From contig JAOZPP010000035.1 of NCBI GenBank assembly GCA_029932675.1, forward strand, positions 1-31,080: a stretch of DNA of 31,080 nucleotides. Reading direction: 5' to 3'. How positions within the stretch are numbered: position 1 is the stretch's first letter; every line of letters begins with the position of its first letter. Shown here piece after piece: positions 7,909 through 16,303 of this stretch. Source of the DNA: a bacterium (GTDB lineage: Bacteria > SM23-81 > DAOVCL01). Under the pieces are notes generated by a model. That model was given only the letters and a program-made list of their open reading frames with translations. It was not told where the DNA came from and did not search any database. The position numbers and the translations under genes are program-made.

Positions 7909-10782
7909 ATGCGCAGGATAACTCTTATGTTTTTGCCTATGCTCCTGGTCTCTTTGGGAGCGATGGGTCTCTGCTCTGCCCAGCAGAATCCTTTTAACCG
8001 TGGCCCTGAGGTGAACAGGTGGGAGATTGATATGGAGAGTGGTCAGCTCTGGCCGGTGGATAGGGATAGAGGGTTCCTTGGCCGCAGGTTTGAGAGGGTC
8101 AAGAGCCATCGAGTGCCCATATCCCTGCCGGGGGGAAGAATGCTAAAGCCGGAAGAAGAGAACACCATTTTGGGGATTATCAAGAACGACTTTCTGGTTA
8201 ACGATGACACAATAGGTGAATGTTGGCAGTCTTCTCCTGCCATCGCTATGGACGATTCAGGCAATTTCGTCATCTGCTGGACAGATGGGCGCAACGATTT
8301 CGGGGACATCTATGCCCAGCGGTATAGCAACTCAGGAGAACCTTTAGGCACAAATTTCAGGGTGAATGAAGATGCTCGGTCAAGAACTCAATGGAATCCT
8401 GCTATAGCAATGGATACTGGCGGCAATTTTGTCATCTGTTGGGGGGATTATCGAAACGGTAATTGGGATATCTATGCTCAGCGGTATAGTAGTTCCGGCG
8501 ATAAACTGGGTGGGAATTTCCTAGTCAACGATTACCCAGGCACGACAGGTTACTGCGAAGGATATTCTCCCGCGATAGCTATGGACGCTGGTGGCGATTT
8601 TATTATCTGTTGGCAAGATTATCGCAACGGTGATGGAGATATCTATGCCCAACGCTATAGCAGCACAGGTGACCCCTTAGGGGCAAACTTCCGGGTCAAC
8701 GATGATGTAGGGGCGAGCTTTCAATACTATCCCTCGATAGCAATGGATGCGGATGGCGATTTCGCCATCTGTTGGCAAGATTTACGCAACGGCGATGGGG
8801 ACATCTATGCCCAGCGGTATAGCAGCACAGGTGACCCCTTAGGGGCAAACTTCCAGGTCAACGATGATGTAGGGTCAAGTTGGCAACGGTATCCTTCAGT
8901 AGCGATGGAGGGGGATGGTGGCTTCGTCATCTGTTGGGAGGATGAGCGCAACGACAACTGGGACATCTATGCCCAACGCTATAGCAGCACAGGTGACCCC
9001 TTAGGGGCAAACTTCCAGGTCAACGATGATGTAGGGTCAAGTTGGCAATGGCTCCCCTCAATAGCGATGGAGGGGGATGGTGGTTTCATCATCTGTTGGC
9101 AAGATTTACGCAACGGCGATTTGGACATCTATGCCCAACGCTATAGCAGCACGGGCAACCCCCTGGAGGCAAACTTCCAGGTAAACGATGATATGGGATC
9201 AAGTGGGCAATGGTATCCCTCGGTAGCAATGGAGGGGGATGGTGGTTTCATCATCTGTTGGGCAGATGGGCGCAACGGCGATTGGGACATCTATGCCCAG
9301 CGGTATAGCAGCACGGGCACCCCTCTGGGGGCAAACTTCCGGGTGAACGATGATGTGGGGTCAAGTTGGCAACGGTATCCCTCAGTAGCGATGGAGGGGG
9401 ATGGTGGCTTCGTCATCTGTTGGGAGGATGAGCGCAACGACAACTGGGACATCTATGCCCAACGCTATAGCAGCACAGGTGACCCCTTAGGGGCAAACTT
9501 CCAGGTCAACGATGATGTAGGGTCAAGTTGGCAACGGTATCCTTCAGTAGCGATGGAGGGGGATGGTGGCTTCGTCATCTGTTGGGAGGATGAGCGCAAC
9601 GACAACTGGGACATCTATGCCCAACGCTATAGCAGCACGGGCAACCCCCTGGGGGCAAACTTCCAGGTCAACGATGATGTAGGGACAAGCTTGCAATGCT
9701 ATCCCTCGATAGCAATGGATAATATCGGCGATTTCGTCATCTGTTGGCAGGATTGGCGCAACGACAACTGGGACATCTATACCCAACGCTATAGCAGCAC
9801 AGGTGACCCCTTAGGGGCAAACTTCCGGGTCAACGATGATGTAGGGACAAGCTTGCAATGTTATCCCTCGATAGCAATGGATAATATCGGCGATTTCGTC
9901 ATCTGTTGGCAGGATGAGCGTAATGGTGTTCAGGATATCTATGCTCAGCGGTTCAACAATTTGGGTGAGGCTCTGGGGGCAAATTTCAAAGTGAACAATA
10001 CTCAAGGGACAAGCAGTCAAAGATATTATCACTCCAAATGGGTAGCAATGGACGGGGTTGGGAGGTTTGTCATCTGTTGGGAAGATGAGCGCAATGGTGG
10101 TCTGGAGAATCTAGATGTTTACGCTCAACGGTATGACAGCTTGGGGAACCCATTAGGAAACAATTTCAGGGTTAACGATGATACTGGGATAAGTTATCAG
10201 GGGTGTCCCTCAATAGCGATGGATGCGGATGGTGATTTTCTCATCTGTTGGGAGGATTGTCGAAACGGTGACGGAGATATCTACGCCCAGAGATACCATT
10301 CTGATGGTACGCCCTTGGGGACAAACTACCTGGTTAATCAAAAACCTGATGTTCTCAATCTGGATCAGTGGTGGCCAGCAGTAGCCTTGGAGAATCAAAC
10401 TGTTACCTTTACCTGGCAGGATGCGCGCCGTTCGAAAGGTTGGGACATCTATGCCAAGGTTGTCACCTGGGATTGGGTCAAGGTAGATGAACCAGTAGGT
10501 AACGGCCTTGGTCTTCCCAGGGAATATGCTCTATCCCAAAACTACCCCAATCCCTTTAACCCAATTACCCAGATCAACTACGCCTTACCCAGAGATTGCT
10601 GGGTGAGGCTGGAGGTTTACAATATCTTAGGTCAGAAGGTAGCAACTATGGTGGATGGGCACCAGGAAGCTGGATACAAGATAGCCAGGTGGGATGCGGG
10701 TTCCTTCTCCAGTGGGATATACTTCTACCGCTTGCAGGCTGGAGATTTTGTGGGGACGAGGAAGATGGTTCTATTACGGTGA
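7909..10782 (+). CDS. Large secreted protein with fourteen 54-residue repeats and T9SS sorting domain
   Basis: A 957-residue exported protein. A GTG at 7900 is in frame but lies within the GGGAGG ribosome site, so ATG 7909 (signal peptide TLMFLPMLLVSLGAMGLCSA) is preferred. After about 70 unique residues come fourteen repeats of about 54 residues: N-D-D-V-G, Y-P-S-[IV]-A-M, F-V-I-C-W-x-D-x-R-N-x-x-x-x-D-I-Y-A-Q-R-Y-S and P-L-G-A-N-F-x-V. The last unit is degenerate. Fourteen units suggest two seven-bladed propellers, which is inference. A T9SS sorting domain follows (NYPNPFNPITQINYALP, YNILGQKVATMVDG). The gene at 10827 has a diverged version of the same repeat. Function is unknown; a surface adhesion or binding role fits the family style. 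Several repeats are almost identical in DNA, so the copy number could be affected by assembly. Confidence 0.88.
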   Translation: MRRITLMFLPMLLVSLGAMGLCSAQQNPFNRGPEVNRWEIDMESGQLWPVDRDRGFLGRRFERVKSHRVPISLPGGRMLKPEEENTILGIIKNDFLVNDDTIGECWQSSPAIAMDDSGNFVICWTDGRNDFGDIYAQRYSNSGEPLGTNFRVNEDARSRTQWNPAIAMDTGGNFVICWGDYRNGNWDIYAQRYSSSGDKLGGNFLVNDYPGTTGYCEGYSPAIAMDAGGDFIICWQDYRNGDGDIYAQRYSSTGDPLGANFRVNDDVGASFQYYPSIAMDADGDFAICWQDLRNGDGDIYAQRYSSTGDPLGANFQVNDDVGSSWQRYPSVAMEGDGGFVICWEDERNDNWDIYAQRYSSTGDPLGANFQVNDDVGSSWQWLPSIAMEGDGGFIICWQDLRNGDLDIYAQRYSSTGNPLEANFQVNDDMGSSGQWYPSVAMEGDGGFIICWADGRNGDWDIYAQRYSSTGTPLGANFRVNDDVGSSWQRYPSVAMEGDGGFVICWEDERNDNWDIYAQRYSSTGDPLGANFQVNDDVGSSWQRYPSVAMEGDGGFVICWEDERNDNWDIYAQRYSSTGNPLGANFQVNDDVGTSLQCYPSIAMDNIGDFVICWQDWRNDNWDIYTQRYSSTGDPLGANFRVNDDVGTSLQCYPSIAMDNIGDFVICWQDERNGVQDIYAQRFNNLGEALGANFKVNNTQGTSSQRYYHSKWVAMDGVGRFVICWEDERNGGLENLDVYAQRYDSLGNPLGNNFRVNDDTGISYQGCPSIAMDADGDFLICWEDCRNGDGDIYAQRYHSDGTPLGTNYLVNQKPDVLNLDQWWPAVALENQTVTFTWQDARRSKGWDIYAKVVTWDWVKVDEPVGNGLGLPREYALSQNYPNPFNPITQINYALPRDCWVRLEVYNILGQKVATMVDGHQEAGYKIARWDAGSFSSGIYFYRLQAGDFVGTRKMVLLR
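8200..10479 (+). repeat. Tandem array of 162-base coding repeats
   Basis: Fourteen units, most exactly 162 bases, starting at AACGATGATGT-type sites. Units starting at 8860, 9346 and 9508 are almost identical: 8860 and 9346 differ at two bases, while 8860 and 9508 match for about 130 bases and then differ in the linker coding for GDPLG or GNPLG. The first halves of units 9670 and 9832 differ at one base. Outer units are much more diverged, so the centre has been expanded or homogenised recently. Confidence 0.9.
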
Positions 10783-10826
10783 AATCTGTAAGGGTGTATC
10801 CCTGAGTTAAAAGAAAGGAGTGAGGA

Positions 10827-13457
10827 GTGAAGCATTTAGTTTATACAATCATAGCCATTGTCTTTTTATCAGGTTCAGCCTATAGCGCCAATATAGGAAC
10901 CTCTCACATCCCCAATGAAGGGTTCCTGATGGATACCAGCATCGTTTATGTGCCGGCAGATCGTTATCAGGGATCTCCCGCGGTGGCTTTTGATGGCACA
11001 AACTACCTTGTGGTATGGACAGATTGTCGCAGCACCAATTGGAGCATCTATGGCTGCAGAGTGAGCCCTTCAGGGACCATACTGGACACAGCAGGGATTC
11101 TCATATCATCCGCAGATGATAGCGCTCCTGCGGTCGCCTTTGATGGAACGAACTATCTTGTGGTGTGGCAAGGATATAGCAGCTCTGATTTGGAATTGAA
11201 CATCTATGGGCGTAGGGTGAGCCCATCGGGCACCATATTGGATTCAGCAGCTATCCCCATATCAACTGCAATGAATCACCAACAGACCCCCTCAATTGCC
11301 TTCGATGGCGTAAACTACCTTGTGGTGTGGGCAGACCGTCGCAGTACCAATTTTGATATCTATGGCTGTAGGGTAAGCCCTTCTGGCACTGTATTAGACC
11401 CGGATGGTTTAGTTATAGCGACAGCAGAATATGACCTATGGCATCCCTCAGTGGCCTTTGATGGTGCGAACTACCTTGTGGTATGGGAAGATGAGCGCAA
11501 CGGCAGTGATACTGATATCTACGGGTGCCGGGTAGACCCATCAGGCACTGTGTTGGACCCAGAGGGGATTGCCATCTCAACAGTGGAAGGGAACGAATGT
11601 TCCCCCTCGGTGGCTTCTGATGGTACCAACTACTTCGTAGTATGGAAAGACAATCGGAATGGCAGTGATTCTGACATCTACGGTAGTCGACTTAGCCCAG
11701 CAGGGTCTGTATTGGACACAGCAGGTCTCGCTATATCCACGGGAGTGGCCGACCAGTGGTCTCCTTCGTTGACCTTTGATGGTGCAAACTACCTTGTAGT
11801 GTGGGTAGACAATCGCAGTGGTAGTGATTCGGACATCTATGGATCTCGGGTGAACCCCTCAGGGACAGTTTTAGATCCAGAGGGCATTGCCATCTCTACG
11901 GCAGAAGGGAACGAATGGTATCCTCCTTCTGTCGCCTCTGATGGGACAAACTGCTTTGTTGTCTGGGAAGACAATCGTAGTGGCAGCGGGGATATTTACG
12001 GCTGCAGAGTAAGCCCATTAGGGACCGTGATGGATCCAGAGGGCATCCTCATCTCCATAGCTGCTTATGGTCAAGGGCATTCCTTGGTAGCCTTCGATGG
12101 CACAAACTATCTCGTAGTGTGGGCAGACCGCCGCAACGGCAGTGATCCTGATATCTATGGGTGTCGGGTGAGCTCATCGGGCACTATATTAGACCCAGCC
12201 GGGATTGCCATATCAAAGGCAGGCGGTGACCAGACACATCCTTGGGTTGCCTTTGATGGCACAAACTACCTTGTAGTGTGGGTAGACAATCGCAGTGGTA
12301 GTGCGGACATCTACGGGTGTCGCGTGAGTCAATCGGGAATCGTATTAGACCCGGATGGTATTGCTATATCAACAGGGGGGGACGACCAAGAGTCTCCCTC
12401 GGTGGCCTTTGACGGCACAAACTACTTAGTTGTGTGGAGAGCATGGATTGACCCCTGGGAATGTGATATCTACGGGGCCCGAGTGAGTCCAGGGGGCACT
12501 GTATTGGATCCAGAGGGTATTGCCATCTCAACTGCAACAGATTTGCAGGGAGCACCTTCGGTCGCCTTTGATGGCACGGACTACTTAGTAGTGTGGGAAG
12601 ACTTTCGTTCTTTCTTTTCATTTGATATCTACGGATGTCGAGTGAACCCCTCAGGCACTGTATTAGATCAAGCAGGCATCGCTATATCAACAGCACCCTA
12701 TAATCAACGGCAACCCACGGTAGCTTTTGACGGAGTAAACTACCTTGTGGTATGGCAAGATGAGCGCAACGGGGATATCAGTGGTAGTGATTGTGATATC
12801 TATGGTGCACGGGTGACTCCATCGGGCACCGTATTAGATTCTTCAGGCCTTGTCATATCCACGGCGACAGATTGGCAGGTCGATCCCGCAATAACCTTTG
12901 ATGGCACGAACTACCTGGTAGTCTGGGAAGAGTGGCATCTTGATCGTCCTTCTGAAATTTACGGTTGTCGGATGAACCCCTCAGGTGAGGTAATAGATTC
13001 ATTTGCCGTAGCAATACAATCGGGCGGCCAATGTTCACCAGCGCTGCCAGTAGTTGGGGGTAGCGAATTACTCATCGCCTATTCAGGTTTCATTGATTCC
13101 ATAAACGGAAGACCTGCTAATACTATGCGTATCTGGGGGAAATTCCACCCTTCCACCGGGGTGAAGGAAGGCTCATTCAAGGGGACAATGCCTGGAAGCT
13201 TTGTGCTGGAACAGAACTACCCCAATCCTTTTAACCTCGTGACAGAGATCAAGTATGCCTTGCCCAAAGAGGCCAGAGTTAGGCTGGAGGTCTACAACAT
13301 CACAGGAGAGAAGGTAACAACTTTGGTTAATGGCAAACAGCAAGCGGGTTATCACTCAGTGCGTTGGGATGCAAGCTCCTTTGCCTCCGGGATTTTCTTC
13401 TACAGGCTCCAAGCTGGGGATTTTGTGCAGACGAAGAAGATGATGCTACTGAAGTAG
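10827..13457 (+). CDS. Large secreted protein with fourteen FDGTNYLVVW repeats and T9SS sorting domain
   Basis: An 876-residue exported protein starting with GTG 10827, with AAAGGAG six bases upstream and a signal peptide directly after (VYTIIAIVFLSGSAYSA). Fourteen repeats of about 52 residues follow, each with P-S-V-A-F-D-G-T-N-Y-L-V-V-W-x-D-x-R, then D-I-Y-G-C-R-V-S-P-S-G-T-V-L-D and a short I-A-I-S-T strand; the last is degenerate. The W-x-D-x-R and DIY core is the same as in the previous protein, so the two are diverged paralogues. The end is a T9SS sorting domain with NPFNL instead of NPFNP, and YNITGEKVTTLVNG. It starts 44 bases after the previous gene and is followed by a strong terminator, so it is probably the last gene of that transcript. 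Ligand and role are unknown. Confidence 0.88.
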   Translation: MKHLVYTIIAIVFLSGSAYSANIGTSHIPNEGFLMDTSIVYVPADRYQGSPAVAFDGTNYLVVWTDCRSTNWSIYGCRVSPSGTILDTAGILISSADDSAPAVAFDGTNYLVVWQGYSSSDLELNIYGRRVSPSGTILDSAAIPISTAMNHQQTPSIAFDGVNYLVVWADRRSTNFDIYGCRVSPSGTVLDPDGLVIATAEYDLWHPSVAFDGANYLVVWEDERNGSDTDIYGCRVDPSGTVLDPEGIAISTVEGNECSPSVASDGTNYFVVWKDNRNGSDSDIYGSRLSPAGSVLDTAGLAISTGVADQWSPSLTFDGANYLVVWVDNRSGSDSDIYGSRVNPSGTVLDPEGIAISTAEGNEWYPPSVASDGTNCFVVWEDNRSGSGDIYGCRVSPLGTVMDPEGILISIAAYGQGHSLVAFDGTNYLVVWADRRNGSDPDIYGCRVSSSGTILDPAGIAISKAGGDQTHPWVAFDGTNYLVVWVDNRSGSADIYGCRVSQSGIVLDPDGIAISTGGDDQESPSVAFDGTNYLVVWRAWIDPWECDIYGARVSPGGTVLDPEGIAISTATDLQGAPSVAFDGTDYLVVWEDFRSFFSFDIYGCRVNPSGTVLDQAGIAISTAPYNQRQPTVAFDGVNYLVVWQDERNGDISGSDCDIYGARVTPSGTVLDSSGLVISTATDWQVDPAITFDGTNYLVVWEEWHLDRPSEIYGCRMNPSGEVIDSFAVAIQSGGQCSPALPVVGGSELLIAYSGFIDSINGRPANTMRIWGKFHPSTGVKEGSFKGTMPGSFVLEQNYPNPFNLVTEIKYALPKEARVRLEVYNITGEKVTTLVNGKQQAGYHSVRWDASSFASGIFFYRLQAGDFVQTKKMMLLK
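10962..13160 (+). repeat. Fourteen tandem coding repeats of about 156 bases
   Basis: Units are recognised by CCTTTGATGGCAC-type sites coding AFDGT. They vary in length (insertions before DIYG in units near 11180, 12440 and 12770) and in DNA, so they are older or less homogenised than the array at 8200-10479. Confidence 0.85.
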
Positions 13458-13493
13458 CCTCTACAGGTGCAAGAAGGATATCTCCTCAACTCA

Positions 13494-13526
13494 ACGCCCT
13501 TCACAGTCCATGAAGGGCGTTTTTTT
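13494..13526 (+). terminator. Strong intrinsic terminator closing the T9SS cargo block
   Basis: A perfect ten-pair stem (ACGCCCTTCA at 13494-13503 with TGAAGGGCGT at 13511-13520, loop CAGTCCA) is followed directly by six further T. It lies 36 bases after the stop of the last cargo gene. Confidence 0.88.
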
Positions 13527-13792
13527 ATCCCCCATTAAATCCTTGACTTTTGAGCCAGATGGGGCTATCTTCTGGAGTGAAAACCCACCTTTCTTTTCTC
13601 ATCAAGCCGCAGATAAAAAATCAGGAGGAATCGAGAGGAGACGCCCCCACTCAAAATCATAAATCACAGAGCACACAGAGTTTAGAAGGCAACTATTCTC
13701 CTCTGATTTCCTCTCCCTGTTCTCCTTTGTGCGCTCTGTGGTTTATCTAAACCTATAGCCCAAGTCAATTGTCCAATAAGCAAGGAGGGAAG
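13527..13792. other. Gene-free stretch with an inverted repeat
   Basis: No convincing gene is seen between the terminator and the nitroreductase. The only structure is the inverted repeat at 13661-13744; a ribosome site AAGGAGGG lies at the right edge. Confidence 0.5.
13661..13744. repeat. Inverted repeat, MITE-like, CACAGAGC arms
   Basis: The left arm 13661-13680 (AAATCACAGAGCACACAGAG) pairs with the right arm 13725-13744 at 17 of 20 positions, around 44 bases of C/T-rich sequence. Short elements with CTCTGTG-type arms are common in uncultured bacteria. No target duplication could be confirmed by eye. Confidence 0.5.
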
Positions 13793-14308
13793 ATGGATGT
13801 CTTTAAGGCCATAAAGACCAGGCGAAGCATTCGGGAATACCAGGAGAGGGAAGTGGAGGAGGAGAAGTTGCAAAGGGTTTTAGAGGCAGGGAGGCTGGCT
13901 CCATCGGCCAAGAACATCCAGGAGTGGAGGTTTGTGGTGGTCAGGGACAAGGAAACTAAGGAGAAACTGGCCCAGGCGGCCCGCAACCAAGCCTTTGTGG
14001 CCCAAGCCCCTATCTGTATAGTGGGTTGTGCTACCATAACTGATTATCGGATGACCTGCGGTCAAAAGGCCTATCCCATTGACGTGGCCATAGCTGTAGA
14101 CCATATGACCTTAGTAGCTGTTGAGGAAGGATTGGGAACATGCTGGATCGGTTCCTTCTTTGAAGATCAGGTGAAGGAGATTCTCAGTATACCAGACGAA
14201 GTAAGGGTTGTTATCCTCCTCTCCCTTGGCTATCCAAGCTTTCAACCGCCTCCCAAGCCAAGGCTTCCCCAGGAGAAAGTTATCTCCTTTGATAGGTGGG
14301 GGTGGTAA
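13793..14308 (+). CDS. Nitroreductase family protein (FMN-dependent)
   Basis: A 171-residue cytoplasmic flavoprotein of the nitroreductase fold. It opens MDVFKAIKTRRSIREYQ, the RRSIR segment being the usual FMN phosphate contact, followed by EAGRLAPSAKNIQEWRFVVV. The C-terminal half has EEGLGTCWIGSF and LSLGYP, both standard for the family. An upstream TTG at 13769 is possible, but AAGGAGGG sits seven bases before ATG 13793. Such enzymes reduce nitro compounds, quinones or enones with NAD(P)H as dimers; the natural substrate is unknown. It stands alone between the cargo block terminator and the beta-barrel gene. Confidence 0.9.
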   Translation: MDVFKAIKTRRSIREYQEREVEEEKLQRVLEAGRLAPSAKNIQEWRFVVVRDKETKEKLAQAARNQAFVAQAPICIVGCATITDYRMTCGQKAYPIDVAIAVDHMTLVAVEEGLGTCWIGSFFEDQVKEILSIPDEVRVVILLSLGYPSFQPPPKPRLPQEKVISFDRWGW

Positions 14309-14317
14309 AGAAATGAA

Positions 14318-14346
14318 TTGACAACTGCCAATTGAAGTGCTAAATT
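14318..14346 (+). promoter_or_regulatory. Possible promoter for the beta-barrel gene
   Basis: TTGACA at 14318-14323, a 17-base spacer and TAAATT at 14341-14346 (four of six). It points at the gene starting at 14554 with a leader of about 200 bases. Confidence 0.35.
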
Positions 14347-14411
14347 TCCCATTGGTAATTAGGTAGTTCGGAATTCCTAAGAAATCCCAAACCATTAGGG
14401 GCTTTTGAAGT

Positions 14412-14441
14412 CCCGCACCTATGCTTAAGTAGGGGTGCGGG
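14412..14441. other. Hairpin in the leader before the beta-barrel gene
   Basis: An eight-pair stem CCCGCACC with GGTGCGGG, loop of 14 bases, no T run after it. It could be a leader structure or a weak transcript end of the nitroreductase gene. Confidence 0.3.
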
Positions 14442-14553
14442 GTTCAAGGGTGAGGGTGGAGCAATCCAAGTAGGGGGAAGATTGGGGAGGGCCGGGGAGG
14501 CCCGATGGTGAAGTGAGCGAGCGATGGAGCTAAGTTCTAAATGGGGGATTAAA

Positions 14554-15309
14554 ATGAAGAAATCACAGATATTGGGTTTGCTCTTCTTTTTCCTCTTGCC
14601 AGGCCTATCTGGAGGGCAGGATATTCAACCCCGGAAGCTGGTAGATTGTCCCACAGCGGGACTTCTGCCTAAAGGAAGCTTCGACTTAGAAATAAGGGCC
14701 TACTCTGGTGGAGGACTTCTGGCTCAGATATCTGTTGGCCTCACCGATAGACTCGCTATGGGGCTCTCCTTTGGTGGCAGAAACATAATTGGGGCAGGGA
14801 AGATAGATTGGAACCCCAGGCCCGAGGCCCAGATAAAATACCGCCTTTTCGAGGAGTCTCCCTTCTGGCCAGCCGTAGCCATCGGCTTTGATTCTCAAGG
14901 TTATGGAAGCTACTCGGAGGATTTGGAGAGATATGAGATAAAGTCCAAGGGGGCTTACGGGGTGCTCAGCAAAAACTATCTGCTTGGGGGGCGATCCCTT
15001 GGCTTTCACTTAGGAGCAAATTATAGCTTTGAGAAGAAGGACGGAGATGATGACCTCTCCTTATTTCTCGGTTTGGACAAAAGCCTCAATGAAGAACTAT
15101 CGGTAGTGGCGGAATATGACTTAGCTTTGAATGATGATCGCCAGAACGGTGCATTTGGTGCCGGGAGGGGATACTTGAACTTAGGGTTAAGATGGAACAT
15201 CGAAAGGAGGTTCTTCTTCGAGTTGGACATCAAGAACCTCACCGACAACATAGAGAACATCTCTGCCTTCGATCGGGAGCTAAGAATAGTTACCCTCCAG
15301 TTCTTTTAA
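14554..15309 (+). CDS. Outer-membrane beta-barrel protein, YjbH-like
   Basis: A 251-residue exported protein starting at ATG 14554, where a signal peptide begins (KKSQILGLLFFFLLPGLSGG); the in-frame ATG at 14524 would add ten polar residues with a poor ribosome site. The mature part alternates polar and hydrophobic residues in strands (LLAQISVGLTDRLAMGLSFG, LGLDKSLNEELSVVAEYDLA, GYLNLGLRWNIERRFFFELD) and ends in a terminal F, as outer-membrane barrels do. The segment with a clear pattern of DRLAMGLSFGG and RPEAQIKYRL resembles the YjbH/DUF3078-type barrels seen near polysaccharide genes, but no such genes are near. Function is otherwise unknown. Confidence 0.75.
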   Translation: MKKSQILGLLFFFLLPGLSGGQDIQPRKLVDCPTAGLLPKGSFDLEIRAYSGGGLLAQISVGLTDRLAMGLSFGGRNIIGAGKIDWNPRPEAQIKYRLFEESPFWPAVAIGFDSQGYGSYSEDLERYEIKSKGAYGVLSKNYLLGGRSLGFHLGANYSFEKKDGDDDLSLFLGLDKSLNEELSVVAEYDLALNDDRQNGAFGAGRGYLNLGLRWNIERRFFFELDIKNLTDNIENISAFDRELRIVTLQFF

Positions 15310-15438
15310 CTGTTTTAATCCCGTGAAATTTAGGGAATGAGCAGTTAGGAAACCAACAACACCCTCATCCCATCTTCCCCAGGCAATAGGTGAACGACAC
15401 CAGTTGGGAAATAGCAGATTATGCTCTGGAGGTGGATC

Positions 15439-15663
15439 ATGAAAGAGGAACAAAAACTTCAGATGGTTGACGAAATCAAACGGATTGAACGCGAACTTTA
15501 CCTAAAAAGAAGTAAGCTTGCATCCACCGAAACTATTGAGGGTATACCTACACCTGCATATGGCCTAGATCATAGACTATGGAAAACACTGATTGAGGAG
15601 ATAGGAAAACTCTCTACCGGGGGCAACAGTGTTGAAGACATCAGAAGGGTGCGTCAGAAATGA
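15439..15663 (+). CDS. Small antitoxin-like protein upstream of a PIN toxin
   Basis: A 74-residue protein starting at ATG 15439 after TGGAGGTG; the ATG at 15421 lacks a ribosome site. The N-terminal third is charged and helical (KIERELYL-like pattern of K, E and R), and the rest has HRLWKTLIEEIGKL. Its stop overlaps the start of the PIN gene in ATGA (15660-15663), the usual layout of type II toxin-antitoxin pairs in which the antitoxin comes first and wraps the toxin with its C-terminus. I recognise no standard DNA-binding fold, so the antitoxin assignment rests mainly on position and size. Confidence 0.65.
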   Translation: MKEEQKLQMVDEIKRIERELYLKRSKLASTETIEGIPTPAYGLDHRLWKTLIEEIGKLSTGGNSVEDIRRVRQK

Positions 15664-16083
15664 AGCTGGTCATTGATAGTAATATTCTTATCAGCAGTCT
15701 TGACCCAAAGGACATTTTTTTATTCCGAGTGTTATCCCATTTTTGAGAAGATACTAAATCTTGAAATAGAAGCTTTATCTCCCACCCTTGTATTAGTGGA
15801 AACAGCATGCGTTCTTCGCAGAAGAATTAATAATGAAGAGATCGCCCACAGAATCTATAAAAGCTTGGCTCTCTTGCCCTCTATAAATTGGTTGGATATA
15901 ACACTTGAAGTTGCAGAAAGAGCTTGTATGTTGGGTGTTCAAATTGGGTTGAGAGGAGGTGATGCCATAGTTTTACAAGTAGCCGAACAGTACGGCATCC
16001 CTCTTTTAACCAAAGATAAAGAAATGAAAGAGAAGGCACCAAAGAACATCCTCGTTCTTGAACCGGGAGATATGGCTTTGTAA
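15660..16083 (+). pseudogene. PIN-domain (VapC-like) toxin with a frameshift in a T7 run
   Basis: From ATG 15660, which overlaps the antitoxin stop, the reading is MKLVIDSNILISSLDPKDIF, the classic PIN start with the first metal-binding Asp (residue 6). The frame then breaks at seven T (15715-15721) and meets TGA soon after. With six T it would continue as YSECYPIFEKILNLEIEALS to 16083 and give a full-length domain of about 140 residues, including the acidic positions in LVETACVLRRR and GGDAIVLQVAEQ, and LLTKDKEM near the end. PIN toxins are Mg-dependent ribonucleases that cut tRNA or rRNA. The gene may be inactivated, phase-variable by slippage, or only mis-sequenced in the homopolymer. A TTG start at 15673 would lose the first Asp. 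Confidence 0.75.
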
Positions 16084-16303
16084 GATAATAAAACGCGTTA
16101 AAGGAATTTGCTCGTTGAAAGGAGGGCCTTCCTAAATTTAGAGGATGTATTGGATTGGGAAGTCGCCGCAAACTGAAACCAAACCCTCCTTAAGAAGAAT
16201 ACCCCCTTAGGGGTAATCCGGAGAAGTAGTACAGCTAACCCAATGTATCTGTAATGTTTCTTTTACTAAACAAATTTGATATTTGATGGAGACATAGACA
16301 TCT

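Noticed and set aside
8860-9993. CRISPR-like array
   Set aside because: The 162-base period has no unique spacers and is in frame with a protein repeat.
9544-10032. Open frames on the minus strand in the repeat array
   Set aside because: They recur with the 162-base period and are antisense shadows of the repeats.
16084-16303. Small RNA or gene between the PIN toxin and hypA
   Set aside because: Only a six-pair hairpin (TACCCC-CTTA-GGGGTA) was seen, with no promoter or T run.
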